This document shows positions 44,268 through 53,691 of a stretch of DNA of 64,000 nt, one piece after another; position 1 is the first letter of the stretch, and every line of letters starts with the position of its first letter. The stretch is from Brevifilum sp029548365 (GTDB lineage Bacteria > Chloroflexota > Anaerolineae > Anaerolineales > Anaerolineaceae). Made by a program: the position numbers and the translations under genes. The notes below the pieces were generated by a model that saw nothing but the letters and a program-made list of their open reading frames with translations, searched no databases and was not told where the DNA came from. Where the stretch lies: the NCBI GenBank assembly GCA_035376985.1, contig DAOSSA010000001.1, positions 248,001-312,000 on the forward strand. The letters are read 5' to 3'.

Positions 44268-46730
44268 ATGAAGGATAATTTTAAACTGGATTTTCAACCC
44301 CAAGCACGAAAAGAAGCCATCGTTCAAAAAGACACCGTCAGATTCAGCGTCCTAACCGATCAGTTAATCCGCATGGAATTTGACCTTACTCAGAAATTTG
44401 AAGACCGCCCTACCCAAGTCTTCTGGTATCGTGATCTTCCTGTGCCCGAGTTTCAGGTATCCATCGATCAAAAACTGCTCACTATTGAAACAGGTAAACT
44501 GATCTTAACTTACAAAATCAGTGAGTGGGGCTTTCACCATGACTTTTTATCGATAACCTTAAAAGATAACGGAAATACATGGCGATACGGACAGGAAGAT
44601 AATTTTAATCTCAAAGGAACGCTTCGAACCCTCGATCGCCTGGATGGCGGACTGTTGACAGAGCCGGGGCTTGTTTCTCCTACCGGTTGGTCAGTGTACG
44701 ATGACAGTCAGTCCCTGGTCTTCAACGACGATGGCTGGTTAGTGAACCGCAATTCTCCACCTGGCGCAGTTGATTTATATTTTTTTGGTTATGGCAAAAA
44801 TTACACCCAATGTATTATCGACTTTCAGAAAATCTCCGGTCGCCCACCCCTCCTCCCCAGGTTTGCACTTGGTAACTGGTGGAGTAAATATTGGCCCTAT
44901 CACCAGGATGAGCTTGTCACCCTGATGAATGATTTTCAAGCGAAGGGCATTCCACTATCTGTTTGCATTGTCGATATGGACTGGCACATCGTTGATACCG
45001 GTAACGAAAGCTCGGGTTGGACAGGCTATACCTGGAACCCCGAACTATTCCCTGATCCGCCAATTTTCTTTGAGCAAATCCACAAAATGGGATTGAAAAC
45101 AGCCCTCAACCTCCACCCGGCCTCTGGCGTTTATCCCCATGAAGCCCAATATAAACAAATGGCAAATCGAATGGACATTGATCCTGAGAGCAAACAGCCA
45201 ATCCCATTCAATATCGCTGATGCAGATTTTGCGTCTGCTTATTTTGAAATCCTCCATCACCCTCTCGAGGATATGGGTGTGGACTTCTGGTGGATTGACT
45301 GGCAACAAGGAAGAAAATCGAGCCTGGAGGGCTTGGACCCCCTCTTTTGGCTCAACCACCTTCATTTTCATGATCTTACCAGAGACGGCATCAAACGGCC
45401 GTTTATTTTCTCCCGTTGGAGCGGGCTTGGAAATCAACGTTATCCTATTGGTTTTTCTGGTGATGCCTTGGTCACCTGGAAGTCCCTGCAGTTCCAGCCT
45501 TATTTCACCGCAACGGCGGCAAACGTCGGTTACGGCTGGTGGAGCCATGATATTGGCGGGCATATGGGGGGCGTTGAAGAACCAGAATTGTATTTGCGTT
45601 GGCTTCAATATGGCGTCTTGAGTCCGATTATGAGGATGCACTCGACCAACAGCGCGTACCACGAGCGCCGTCCCTGGGCTTATGATGCAGAAATTGAGCG
45701 CCTTGCAACCAGGGCGTTGAGGTTGCGGCACGCCTTGATCCCCTACTTGTATACCGCAGCCTGGCATAACTTTCGGGAAGGCATTTTGCCCATTCGACCC
45801 ATGTATCACCTGTATCCGGATGAGAAAGATGCCTACCAGTGCCCGGATCAATATTCTTTTGGTAGTGAGTTGATCGCCGCCCCATTCGTAACGCCCTGCT
45901 ACGAAGATACCCGCATGAGTCGTCAGTTGGTATGGTTGCCAGAGGGGCATTGGTTTGATTTCTTCACAGGTGATTATTATCAGGGCGGTGGATGGTATGC
46001 CATTTACGGAGATTTGGAGCGCGTACTTACTTTTGCTAAGGCTGGCGGGATCGTGCCATTAAATGCAGAACCCCATCAGAACGGGGTTAATTTACCGGAG
46101 TATGTGACGATTAAAATTTTCCCCGGAGCCAGCAATGAATTCACCCTGTACGAAGATGATGGTGAGACGCAGGCCTATCTCTCTGGAAGTTACGCACTCA
46201 CAAATATGCAATCCAAGTGGGAGCCCGAAAAACTTACCTTTAGGATAAATCCTGCTCAAGGAATGCAGAGCTTGCTTCCACCTGTGCGAAATTACAGCCT
46301 GCAATTTTACGCCATTACCCCACCTGCAAAAGTCGTGGGATGGCTCAATGGCAATGAAATCAAATTGGACGGTTGTTATGGTCAACAGTACTATCATCTG
46401 ACCATCAATGGCATCATGTTATCCCCTCGCGATGAACTGGTTGTTGAAGTCTTGGGTCAGGGTAACCTGTGCCACGAAGAACCTCAAATAAAAGCTTCGG
46501 TTTTGTATTTACTCAAACAATTCAAATTGAATACTTATATTAAACAGGCTTTGACCGACCAGATCGATCAGCTCCTGGTAGACCCCCGGGTCCTCCTTCA
46601 CTATGCCGACCGTATGACCGATAATCAGCTATTGGCGCTTGTCGAGACGTGGATGGGGCTCTACCCGGATAAGATGCCTGTAAATCCACCAGAAGCTTTC
46701 CAGAAGATCATCAACGCCTTTTTTAATTGA
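44268..46730 (+). CDS. Glycoside hydrolase family 31 (alpha-glucosidase type)
   Basis: GH31 enzymes hydrolyse terminal alpha-linked sugars by retention. The 820-aa protein has an N-terminal beta-sandwich, then a catalytic barrel with the nucleophile region FWWIDWQQG (Asp344) and acid/base FSGDALVTW (Asp399), followed by VGYGWWSHDIGGHMGG and YLRWLQYGVLSPIMRMH. After the usual distal beta domains there is an extra helical C-terminus of about 85 residues (from CHEEPQIK). No signal peptide is seen, so it is cytoplasmic and probably acts on sugars brought in by the adjacent alpha-glucoside importer. Confidence 0.93.
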   Translation: MKDNFKLDFQPQARKEAIVQKDTVRFSVLTDQLIRMEFDLTQKFEDRPTQVFWYRDLPVPEFQVSIDQKLLTIETGKLILTYKISEWGFHHDFLSITLKDNGNTWRYGQEDNFNLKGTLRTLDRLDGGLLTEPGLVSPTGWSVYDDSQSLVFNDDGWLVNRNSPPGAVDLYFFGYGKNYTQCIIDFQKISGRPPLLPRFALGNWWSKYWPYHQDELVTLMNDFQAKGIPLSVCIVDMDWHIVDTGNESSGWTGYTWNPELFPDPPIFFEQIHKMGLKTALNLHPASGVYPHEAQYKQMANRMDIDPESKQPIPFNIADADFASAYFEILHHPLEDMGVDFWWIDWQQGRKSSLEGLDPLFWLNHLHFHDLTRDGIKRPFIFSRWSGLGNQRYPIGFSGDALVTWKSLQFQPYFTATAANVGYGWWSHDIGGHMGGVEEPELYLRWLQYGVLSPIMRMHSTNSAYHERRPWAYDAEIERLATRALRLRHALIPYLYTAAWHNFREGILPIRPMYHLYPDEKDAYQCPDQYSFGSELIAAPFVTPCYEDTRMSRQLVWLPEGHWFDFFTGDYYQGGGWYAIYGDLERVLTFAKAGGIVPLNAEPHQNGVNLPEYVTIKIFPGASNEFTLYEDDGETQAYLSGSYALTNMQSKWEPEKLTFRINPAQGMQSLLPPVRNYSLQFYAITPPAKVVGWLNGNEIKLDGCYGQQYYHLTINGIMLSPRDELVVEVLGQGNLCHEEPQIKASVLYLLKQFKLNTYIKQALTDQIDQLLVDPRVLLHYADRMTDNQLLALVETWMGLYPDKMPVNPPEAFQKIINAFFN

Positions 46731-46774
46731 TAATCTACACGAAATTGCTTGTAATAATAAGATGCTGTATGTAT

Positions 46775-46796
46775 TTAAGCGTTGACCTGCGCTTAA
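46775..46796. terminator. Weak hairpin between convergent GH31 and GH13 genes
   Basis: A 7-bp inverted repeat (TTAAGCG at 46775-46781 with CGCTTAA at 46790-46796) lies between the two stops. T-runs are weak, so its role is uncertain. Confidence 0.35.
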
Positions 46797-46805
46797 CGCA
46801 GCAGG

Positions 46806-48620
46806 TTATTCTGCGGATTTTTTTGCTGACAATAAAACCCCAGTTTGTGCCGGGACGATTATATGTAATTCATCATTTCTAACTGGGTATGTGCCGTGGT
46901 CAACCAGGTCATGATAGGTAAAATATCCCTGGTTTTGAATTAGAAATCGGCGTTCTTTGGCTGATCGATTAATTAATAGCATGAACTCCTGTGAGGCACC
47001 CAGTGTTAATATCAACGTGTCTTTTTGCTCATCATAAGCATTTACAGTCCACTCCACCCGCCTTAACTGGGGGTATTTTTGCCGGATATCCGCCAATCTT
47101 GCCAGATACTCCGTGAATTGATACGATTTTTCTAAATCCCACGCCATGGGGAGACGTGCTTCATCAAAACCTTGAGCATCTCTTGCATGTATGGAACGCT
47201 TCTGTGATAAGGGAATTTCTGTTCCATAATAGAAAATGGGTGGGCCTGGAAGGACATACAGCACCAGCAAGGCCAATTTCAGCAATTTCTCATTATTATT
47301 TGCTGCATAAAGAAACCGATTCATATCATGGTTATCTAAAAACGCTGGTAAGCTGAAGGAATTTGAAAAATAAGAAAAATGAGCCTGAAGAAAAGCAGCA
47401 AAATTCGCCAGTGACCATTTCCCTTGTGCAAAAGTCGACCGCAACGCCTGGCACAAGACAAAGTCGAGCGTTCCCATTAAGCCGCCTGCGAAAGAAGCCT
47501 GGATATCAGCAGGTTGTACAACCTCTCCAAAAGTCCAGCAATCAGGCTTAACGGTTTCACAGACATGGCGAAAATCGATCCAGAAATCCTGCTCTGGGCC
47601 GTGCGCGTAATCCAAACGGAACCCATCCACACCTTTTTCCAACCAATATTTTGCACAATTCAGCATGGTTTCCCTTGCCGGGCTGCCATAAGCGAGGTTG
47701 ACCTTGGGCATAGAGTAAACATTATAGAAGCTTTCGTAATTCGGCCAATCTTTCCACACAAAATAATCATGATATTGGCTATTACGGTTATTAACTGCAT
47801 CCTTAAAATAAGAATGTTCATTACTGCAGTGGTTGGCAACAAAATCCAGGATCACCCGGATTTGAAGAAAATGGGCGGTTTCAATGAGCTCTAAAAAGCC
47901 ATCCATCGTCCCAAATTTGGGGTTGATTTGATAATAGTCGCTGCTATCATAGCCATGATGCGAAGGGGACGCAAAAATTGGCGTCAGCCAGACCGTATTA
48001 AAGCCCATCGCCTTGATATAGGGAAGTTTTTCTGTCACTCCCTGTAATGATCCGCCAAATACCTTGCGCAGATCATCACTTTCAATCCAGGGGTCTTCTC
48101 CTGCTGGTTTAAACCGGTCAACAAAGATTTGATAAACAATCGCATCCTCAACCCATTTTGGCAGGCTTGATTCCACATAATAAATTGAGAAATGGGTGGC
48201 CTTCTCAAAGGTTCTTGCTTGATTATCAGCAAACGCCATCTGCAGTGTTCCTTGCAATTGAGCAGCGATTTTATATCGCAGCATTGTCCCTGCCGGTTGC
48301 GCTGGAAGCGTGATCTCCCATTCTTGCAAATAAGACCATAAATCTGTTCTCCAAATGAGCTTTGCCTTCGCAAATTGGCGTTCCTCCTGCTGCACCCATT
48401 CATCGGTTGTGTACCAAATATGCACAGATTCCACCGGTTGATCAACGGAACATGTCACCTTCAAGCAAACTTCATCTCCAGGCATGGGGTTGGCTGGAAA
48501 CTTGATGTTGTAATGATGAACACCGTGATGCCGGGCAATCAACCACGCAGAAGTATTTTTAGGGTCATCCATGTCTCCAAAGATGTGATCAACCGGCGGT
48601 TCAAATCCAGAAAAAGTCAT
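46806..48620 (-). CDS. Alpha-amylase family GH13, neopullulanase/cyclomaltodextrinase-like
   Basis: The 604-aa enzyme cleaves alpha-glucans. An N-terminal beta domain (about 1-150) precedes the barrel, as in neopullulanases. Catalytic residues lie in GFRLDYA (Asp, near 337), TFGEVV (Glu, near 365) and LDNHDM (Asp, near 431), with VYQIFVDRF and ILDFVANH as conserved regions. No signal peptide is seen, so it acts on imported dextrins. It is the last gene of the maltodextrin operon; GGAGG precedes the ATG and a hairpin separates it from malG. Confidence 0.93.
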   Translation of the reverse strand: MTFSGFEPPVDHIFGDMDDPKNTSAWLIARHHGVHHYNIKFPANPMPGDEVCLKVTCSVDQPVESVHIWYTTDEWVQQEERQFAKAKLIWRTDLWSYLQEWEITLPAQPAGTMLRYKIAAQLQGTLQMAFADNQARTFEKATHFSIYYVESSLPKWVEDAIVYQIFVDRFKPAGEDPWIESDDLRKVFGGSLQGVTEKLPYIKAMGFNTVWLTPIFASPSHHGYDSSDYYQINPKFGTMDGFLELIETAHFLQIRVILDFVANHCSNEHSYFKDAVNNRNSQYHDYFVWKDWPNYESFYNVYSMPKVNLAYGSPARETMLNCAKYWLEKGVDGFRLDYAHGPEQDFWIDFRHVCETVKPDCWTFGEVVQPADIQASFAGGLMGTLDFVLCQALRSTFAQGKWSLANFAAFLQAHFSYFSNSFSLPAFLDNHDMNRFLYAANNNEKLLKLALLVLYVLPGPPIFYYGTEIPLSQKRSIHARDAQGFDEARLPMAWDLEKSYQFTEYLARLADIRQKYPQLRRVEWTVNAYDEQKDTLILTLGASQEFMLLINRSAKERRFLIQNQGYFTYHDLVDHGTYPVRNDELHIIVPAQTGVLLSAKKSAE

Positions 48621-48638
48621 AAATCGCCTCCAAAACAG

Positions 48639-48673
48639 AAAAAGGTGCCGTTTCCATAAAAAGACACCTTTTT
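48639..48673 (-). terminator. Intercistronic stem-loop between malG-like and GH13 genes
   Basis: A 9-bp stem (48639-48647 with 48665-48673) with a 17-base loop is followed by T-runs on the minus strand, so it may lower GH13 transcription. Confidence 0.65.
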
Positions 48674-48728
48674 AACTTATTTAGCGGAAGAAAATCATCT
48701 CGAAATGTCTTACTGATCTTCCAACTGC

Positions 48729-49622
48729 TTACCCCTTTACCGCTCCCTGTGTCAAGCCGCCCACAATTTGGTCTTGCAACGTCAAATAAATGACCATGAT
48801 CGGAAGGGCGCTGATTAATGCGCCAGCGGCAAAGATGCCCCACTTCTGTGAGAACATCCCGGAAGTGTAAATTTGCAGGCCAACCATAACCGTGTAAAGT
48901 TCGGTGGTCTTCAACAGCGTGCGGGCAACAATGAAGTCGCCGTAAGTGCCGATGAAGCTCAGAATGCCAATGACCACCAGGATCGGGCGTAAAAGCGGCA
49001 GAATGAGTCTCCAAAATATTTGCCAATCAGTAGCACCATCCACACGGGCTGACTCATCGATTTCGCGGGGAATCGTATCCATATAGCCCTTCATTAACCA
49101 GATGTTCATACCCATCGCGCCGCCCAGGTAGACAATAATTAACCCGAGGTGCGTATTTAAGCCGATTGCAGGGATGATGGTTCCAAACTGGGTCAGGATC
49201 AAAAATAAAGCCACGATCGAAAGCAGGTTTGGAAACACCTGGATCAGCAGGATCGCCTTAAGAATCGTGGTCCGCCCAGAAAACCGAAACCGTGAGAACG
49301 CGTAGGCAGCCATGGTTGTCAAAATCAATGTCAGGAATGTTGTAATCGTGGTAATTTTGATAGAATTCCAGAACCAGGTGAAAAACGGAAAAGTTGGATT
49401 ACCGATCAGGTTTTTAAAATTACCAAATCCCGGATTCTTAGGAATCAGCCGAGCTGTCGCCAGCGTGCCCGTAGGATTCAGCGACGCTGAAATAATCCAC
49501 AATAAAGGGAAGATGGAAAAGAAAATTAAAAAGGCTGCAATCACCCATCGAATAATCGTTCCAATTTTTCTTTGCTGGGTCATTGACCGGGGTATTTTTG
49601 TTTTTTCAATTGACTCAGACAT
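48729..49622 (-). CDS. Maltodextrin ABC transporter permease, MalG-like
   Basis: A CUT1 permease of 297 aa with six TM segments and the EAA loop REIDESARVDGATDWQIFWRL. The C-terminus ends LTQGAVKG, typical of MalG. The ATG at 49622 is preceded by AGGAGG 9 bases away and overlaps the malF-like stop by 8 bases; a GTG at 49628 is the alternative start. With the malF-like protein it forms the pore. Confidence 0.92.
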   Translation of the reverse strand: MSESIEKTKIPRSMTQQRKIGTIIRWVIAAFLIFFSIFPLLWIISASLNPTGTLATARLIPKNPGFGNFKNLIGNPTFPFFTWFWNSIKITTITTFLTLILTTMAAYAFSRFRFSGRTTILKAILLIQVFPNLLSIVALFLILTQFGTIIPAIGLNTHLGLIIVYLGGAMGMNIWLMKGYMDTIPREIDESARVDGATDWQIFWRLILPLLRPILVVIGILSFIGTYGDFIVARTLLKTTELYTVMVGLQIYTSGMFSQKWGIFAAGALISALPIMVIYLTLQDQIVGGLTQGAVKG

Positions 49623-51219
49623 TTTCACTAACCTCCTCCCACATGTTGGTGAACTTAAATTGGATCAGCGACATGATCGCAATCAAGATGAAAATTACAA
49701 TGGAGATAGCCGATGCAAACCCGTAGTTAACACCTCTTCCGCCTTCAAAGGCTAAGTTATACACGTAGCTGATCAGAATATCGGTATAGCCTGCGCGAGT
49801 TGAAGCGCCCGGTATTGGAGGACCACCTCCGATAAACACATAAATTAGATTAAAGTTGTTAAAGTTGAAGATAAAAGAAGCAATCAACAACGGCCCGACT
49901 GAAACAAGTAATAACGGTAAGGTAATGTGCCAGAACGTATTCCATCCCTTAGCGCCATCAACTTCTGCTGCTTCATAAATATCACTGGGTATCGACTGTA
50001 ATGCTCCGCTGGTCACCAGCATAAAATAGGGGTAACCAAGCCATAAATTAACCAGTAGTATTGCTGCCCTCGCCCACCAGTGGTTTGTCGTCCAGGCTGG
50101 TGCGAAATTAAATAGGTCCCTTAGTACCGAGTTGACAATCCCAACATTCTCGTTCAAGATACCACGCCAAATTAAAATCGTAATCAGGCTGGGAATGGTA
50201 TACGGAATAATCAACAACGACCGCAGGATTTTCTTTCCCCGAAAATTGGGGTCGCCATATAAAATCGAAATCGCCAATCCCAGGGAAAAGGTCAGGAAGA
50301 CACTCAGGAAAGCGAAAGCAAAGTTCCACGTCAGGATGATGGCCAGAGGACCTCTCAGTGCAGGACTGGTAAGAAAGTTCACAAAGTTGCTTGTACCCAC
50401 GCCCGCGCGAAATCCAGGCGTTAACATGCGGCCCTGCTGGGAAATGAAAGTCCCTTGCTTAGCAAAATAAACAGTACCGGTAACCTGATCTGTGAAGGCT
50501 TCATCCACCTCATCATATATATACCGTGGCAGCAGTTCAGCCGCCTCATGTGGAGAACGGATCTGAACCGATTTTTCAGGATCGCCGAAATTCACCTTTG
50601 TCAGGTTGGTATCCGTTGTCGATTGAATACGATTTAGACGGGCAAAACCATCGATGGTGATCGGAGCCCCTTGTTCATCTAATTCACCAATACCAAATTT
50701 TCCTGGTGTCACATCCAAAACGCGTTCATCATAATCTGTATCAATTTCTCTGATTAAAAATGTATTTTCCTCGGCATCTTTGATCCACAACATGTATTCA
50801 CCAGCATTTGACCGATAAGCGATCCATTCGTAAATCTTGCCCTCTTCAGGTAAAAACATTTCAGCCTGAATTTGGTTAATAGCCTGATCTTTCGATAGCA
50901 AGTGACCATCGCCGTAATTGGTAAACGCTACATAGGTCGTGTAAAATATGGGGAAAATTGCAAACAATAAAAGCGCTGAAAGACCAATCGCCATCCAGCG
51001 AAAAGGATATGCTTTTGGGGCCAAAAACACATAGGTATTGAAAAGCAGAATGATGATGAAAACGACCGCGATGGGTATAAAGTGATTGGCTATCAATTGG
51101 TAGATAAACCAGATCAAACCAATATCGACAACGATAATCAAGGCGATTTTTAAAACTGCGGTTAACTCAAATTGAGCCTTCTTTGCTGTTTTTTTTAAAT
51201 GTTCACGACTTGAGTCCAT
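49615..51219 (-). CDS. Maltodextrin ABC transporter permease, MalF-like
   Basis: The 534-aa CUT1 permease has N-terminal TM segments, then a large extracytoplasmic loop (about 95-260, similar to the P2 loop of MalF that contacts the binding protein), then the transport core with the EAA loop DIYEAAEVDGAKGWNTFWHI. An AGAGGT ribosome site precedes the ATG. It is downstream of the binding-protein gene across a stem-loop and overlaps malG by 8 bases. Confidence 0.92.
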   Translation of the reverse strand: MDSSREHLKKTAKKAQFELTAVLKIALIIVVDIGLIWFIYQLIANHFIPIAVVFIIILLFNTYVFLAPKAYPFRWMAIGLSALLLFAIFPIFYTTYVAFTNYGDGHLLSKDQAINQIQAEMFLPEEGKIYEWIAYRSNAGEYMLWIKDAEENTFLIREIDTDYDERVLDVTPGKFGIGELDEQGAPITIDGFARLNRIQSTTDTNLTKVNFGDPEKSVQIRSPHEAAELLPRYIYDEVDEAFTDQVTGTVYFAKQGTFISQQGRMLTPGFRAGVGTSNFVNFLTSPALRGPLAIILTWNFAFAFLSVFLTFSLGLAISILYGDPNFRGKKILRSLLIIPYTIPSLITILIWRGILNENVGIVNSVLRDLFNFAPAWTTNHWWARAAILLVNLWLGYPYFMLVTSGALQSIPSDIYEAAEVDGAKGWNTFWHITLPLLLVSVGPLLIASFIFNFNNFNLIYVFIGGGPPIPGASTRAGYTDILISYVYNLAFEGGRGVNYGFASAISIVIFILIAIMSLIQFKFTNMWEEVSENV

Positions 51220-51249
51220 TAACCACCTCTCGAAATTAAAACAATAGCG

Positions 51250-51279
51250 AAAGGAGATCAGGTGAACCTGATCTCCTTT
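51250..51279 (-). terminator. Intercistronic stem-loop between malE-like and malF-like genes
   Basis: A perfect 13-bp stem (51250-51262 with 51267-51279) with a 4-base loop lies between the binding-protein stop and malF. The T-run after it is short, so it may act in mRNA stability or partial termination. Confidence 0.75.
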
Positions 51280-51297
51280 ACTTGATTAAAATTGAAA

Positions 51298-52883
51298 TTA
51301 CGGAAGTTTGATCTCTAACAAATTGGTAGATGGATCATATGTGAAGGTGACTTCGCCATCTTCAGTAAGTTCAAACTGGTAGTTGTCACCATCGGCGATA
51401 CCATCAACGCCAAAGTTGATGCCCCAACTCCCATTCAGTGCGACTTTAGCTTCGTAAGAACCAGCGGGAATCTTGAATGCGCCAACGAAAAGCCCATCAA
51501 CTTCTTTCAAGGCTGTTATTTCACAATCGGGTTGCCAGTCGCCTGGGCAGCCTGCAGCAGCTTGCCAGCTGCCGGGCACGTTGACCATTCCAGCCAGAGC
51601 ACCACCGATTAGTTCTTCTATTTGATTTTGCGCGTTGGTTAACGCTTCACTCGGTGATAATTCGCCCTGAATGATCAGGGTGATGGCATCGCCCCATGCG
51701 CCCCACACATCGCCCATTTCAGCCAGGGCAGGCATTGGCATCGCACTGACTCCAGCAGAGCCAAAGGCAGTCATATCCTCATCGTCAACCATTTCCAACG
51801 CAGGGATGTATGCTGGCGGCCTGTTGCCGGTTTCATAAAGCTCGTACATCACATCTGTCGTAGCTACAAATTCGGTCAGGAAAGCCTGCGCCAAGAGTTG
51901 ATTTTCACTCAAAGCATTGACAATGAAGCCCTGCACGCCCATGAAAGACGCACCGCCATCGGGGAAATCTGCGATTGCATAAGGAATACCAGCTGCACGA
52001 ATACGATCCAGAGCCCATGGACCGGCCATCAACCAGGGAACTTCACCGGTTTCAAACAGAGCATGAGCTGTATCCCAGTCAGTGTTCGAGGACAAGAAAT
52101 CTAATTCGATCCATTCTTGCATCAACTCGCCAGCTGCAATCATTCCTTCCCCGCCAATTCCAACATCATTGGGTAACCAGTTACCAGCAGAATCCCGACC
52201 AAAGACGTAAGCACCCTGAGAAGTCATCAGCGGGAAGGCGTCATAGGTTGTACCTGAGAGCACAAAGCCCCAATCCACTTTACCGGCATCCTGTAATTCC
52301 ATGCCCTTTACAACCAGTTCGTCCCAGGATTCGGGGGCTGCATCTACCAGGTCGGTATTGTAGAAAAACGCCAGGTTTTCAGTTGCATAAGGCATCCCAT
52401 ACAACCGACCATCAAAGGTAAAGGCGTCAATAGCAAAATCGACAAAGTCGCTGGCTTTTGAACCCAGGTCAATCGGAGCCAATAAACCACTGGCTACCAG
52501 CTGTCCAGCCTGGTCGTGTGGAACAATGGTAATGTCGGGCCTTCGCCGGCAGGAGCAGCAATAATGAATTGGTCACGTATATTCGCGACTTCTTCAACAA
52601 TCACTTTTACGTTGTATTCAGCATAGAAAGCGTCTGCCAGGGGTGCCAGAATGGCTGAACGGGTATCGTCGGCCCAGATGCGCAAAGTTGCATCCGGTTC
52701 AGAAGGAGGAGCAACCACAGGCTCTTCTTTAGCCGGTTCTTCCTCAGCCGGTTTTTCTCCTGCTGGCTCCTGAACGACTGGAGCCTCAACAGCAGGGGCT
52801 TCAGGTTTTGCTTTTGGTTTACAAGCTCCTAACAGAAGGCTTACAATCATAACAATTGCAAATAAAACAAATCTTTTCTTCAT
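51298..52883 (-). pseudogene. Maltodextrin-binding lipoprotein with X25-like module, frame broken by a 1-base deletion
   Basis: The N-terminal part (52883 to about 52537) has a signal peptide with lipobox LGAC, a Pro/Glu linker and the start of a MalE-like fold. It then runs out of frame to a TAG. The remainder continues in another frame: adding one base in the CCC run at 52537-52539 restores GEGPDITIVPHDQAG and leads straight into LLAPIDLGSKASDFV. The restored protein would be about 528 aa. The last 95 residues (51301-51585) match a pullulanase X25-type module (VPGSW, CPGDWQPDC, PAGSYEAKVALNGSW). Either this is a recent loss of function or a sequencing error; both operon neighbours are intact, which favours the latter or a very recent event. 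Confidence 0.85.
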
Positions 52884-52929
52884 AACAGTACACTCCTTTT
52901 TTAATAATATTTGGTCTTGAATTTATCTT

Positions 52930-53397
52930 CTACTCACGGTGAAGACCAGGCGGTTCCTTTAACCAATAACCAATCGGCGTTAGCACCTCTTCGATATGTT
53001 CACAAATGTTGGTATAGGAAGCCAACTCATCTTCAGAAAATTTTGCTAGTAATCGATCAATTTGTTGTTTATATGCGATATTCACCTCCGTAAAAATTCT
53101 TTCTCCTTTATCTGTAAGATATAGATGATAGCACCGTCGATCGTCGTTGTTTACTTTGCGGGTCAGCAAGCCTTCTTTCTGCATAGAGCGTACCACGCGT
53201 GTTGTATTGCCTCTGGTGCATAACATTAAATCACTGAGTTCGATATAGTTGACCCCAGGTTGCTCATGAACATGCATTAAAATATAAAAACGGGGGATGT
53301 TTAAGCCGTATTGCGCTAAGAGAAACTTCTCGTAGTTATCGATGTGCAAAAATATCGATTTCAGAGAATTATAAAGCCCTCTATCGTTTTTCTGCAT
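52930..53397 (-). CDS. MarR family transcriptional regulator
   Basis: A dimeric winged-helix repressor. From the ATG at 53397 the protein is 155 aa. The wHTH (VNYIELSDLMLCTRGNTTR) is followed by the wing with NNDDRRCYHLYLTDKG, and a C-terminal dimer helix. An in-frame start at 53550 exists but its first 51 residues lie across a strong promoter, so I excluded it. It is the gene next to the maltodextrin operon and probably controls itself and perhaps nearby sugar genes. The ligand is unknown. Confidence 0.85.
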   Translation of the reverse strand: MQKNDRGLYNSLKSIFLHIDNYEKFLLAQYGLNIPRFYILMHVHEQPGVNYIELSDLMLCTRGNTTRVVRSMQKEGLLTRKVNNDDRRCYHLYLTDKGERIFTEVNIAYKQQIDRLLAKFSEDELASYTNICEHIEEVLTPIGYWLKEPPGLHRE

Positions 53398-53455
53398 TTT
53401 GATACACCAAACACCAAAGCGCCTTCTAAGACACAAAATTTGTTGATTAGTAAAC

Positions 53456-53484
53456 AATATAATCTCTTTGCATGAGATTGTCAA
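53456..53484 (-). promoter_or_regulatory. marR promoter with palindrome in the spacer
   Basis: On the minus strand TTGACA (53484-53479) and TATATT (53461-53456) are 17 bases apart. The spacer carries an inverted repeat AATCTC-N7-GAGATT (53461-53479), a likely autorepressor operator. Confidence 0.8.
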
Positions 53485-53608
53485 TAGCTTAACCAATAAA
53501 TCATGGAAATTTAATACAGTTCTGATTAACCAGAAGAATTTATCTGACAAAATAAGCAGTGCAAGAATAATCCGGTCATATAGCGATTGATTTTAAAATA
53601 TCGTTGAG

Positions 53609-53640
53609 CCTGTTTCGAAGCTGAAAACAGGTTTGTTTTT
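53609..53640 (+). terminator. Stem-loop with T-run upstream of the lipid kinase
   Basis: CCTGTTT (53609-53615) pairs with AAACAGG (53625-53631), followed by TTTGTTTTT. No plus-strand gene lies before it, so it could be a leader attenuator or chance. Confidence 0.35.
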
Positions 53641-53691
53641 AATTGGCTGATTTATAGAGTATCATTTTGTTAAAAACGTTTCGAAAAAAGG

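Noticed and set aside
45045..45950. 301-codon minus-strand frame inside GH31
   Set aside because: Shadow of the GH31 gene; codon and residue make-up are not protein-like.
53398..53550. N-terminal extension of the MarR protein
   Set aside because: It overlaps the consensus promoter at 53456-53484, so it cannot be translated from that transcript.
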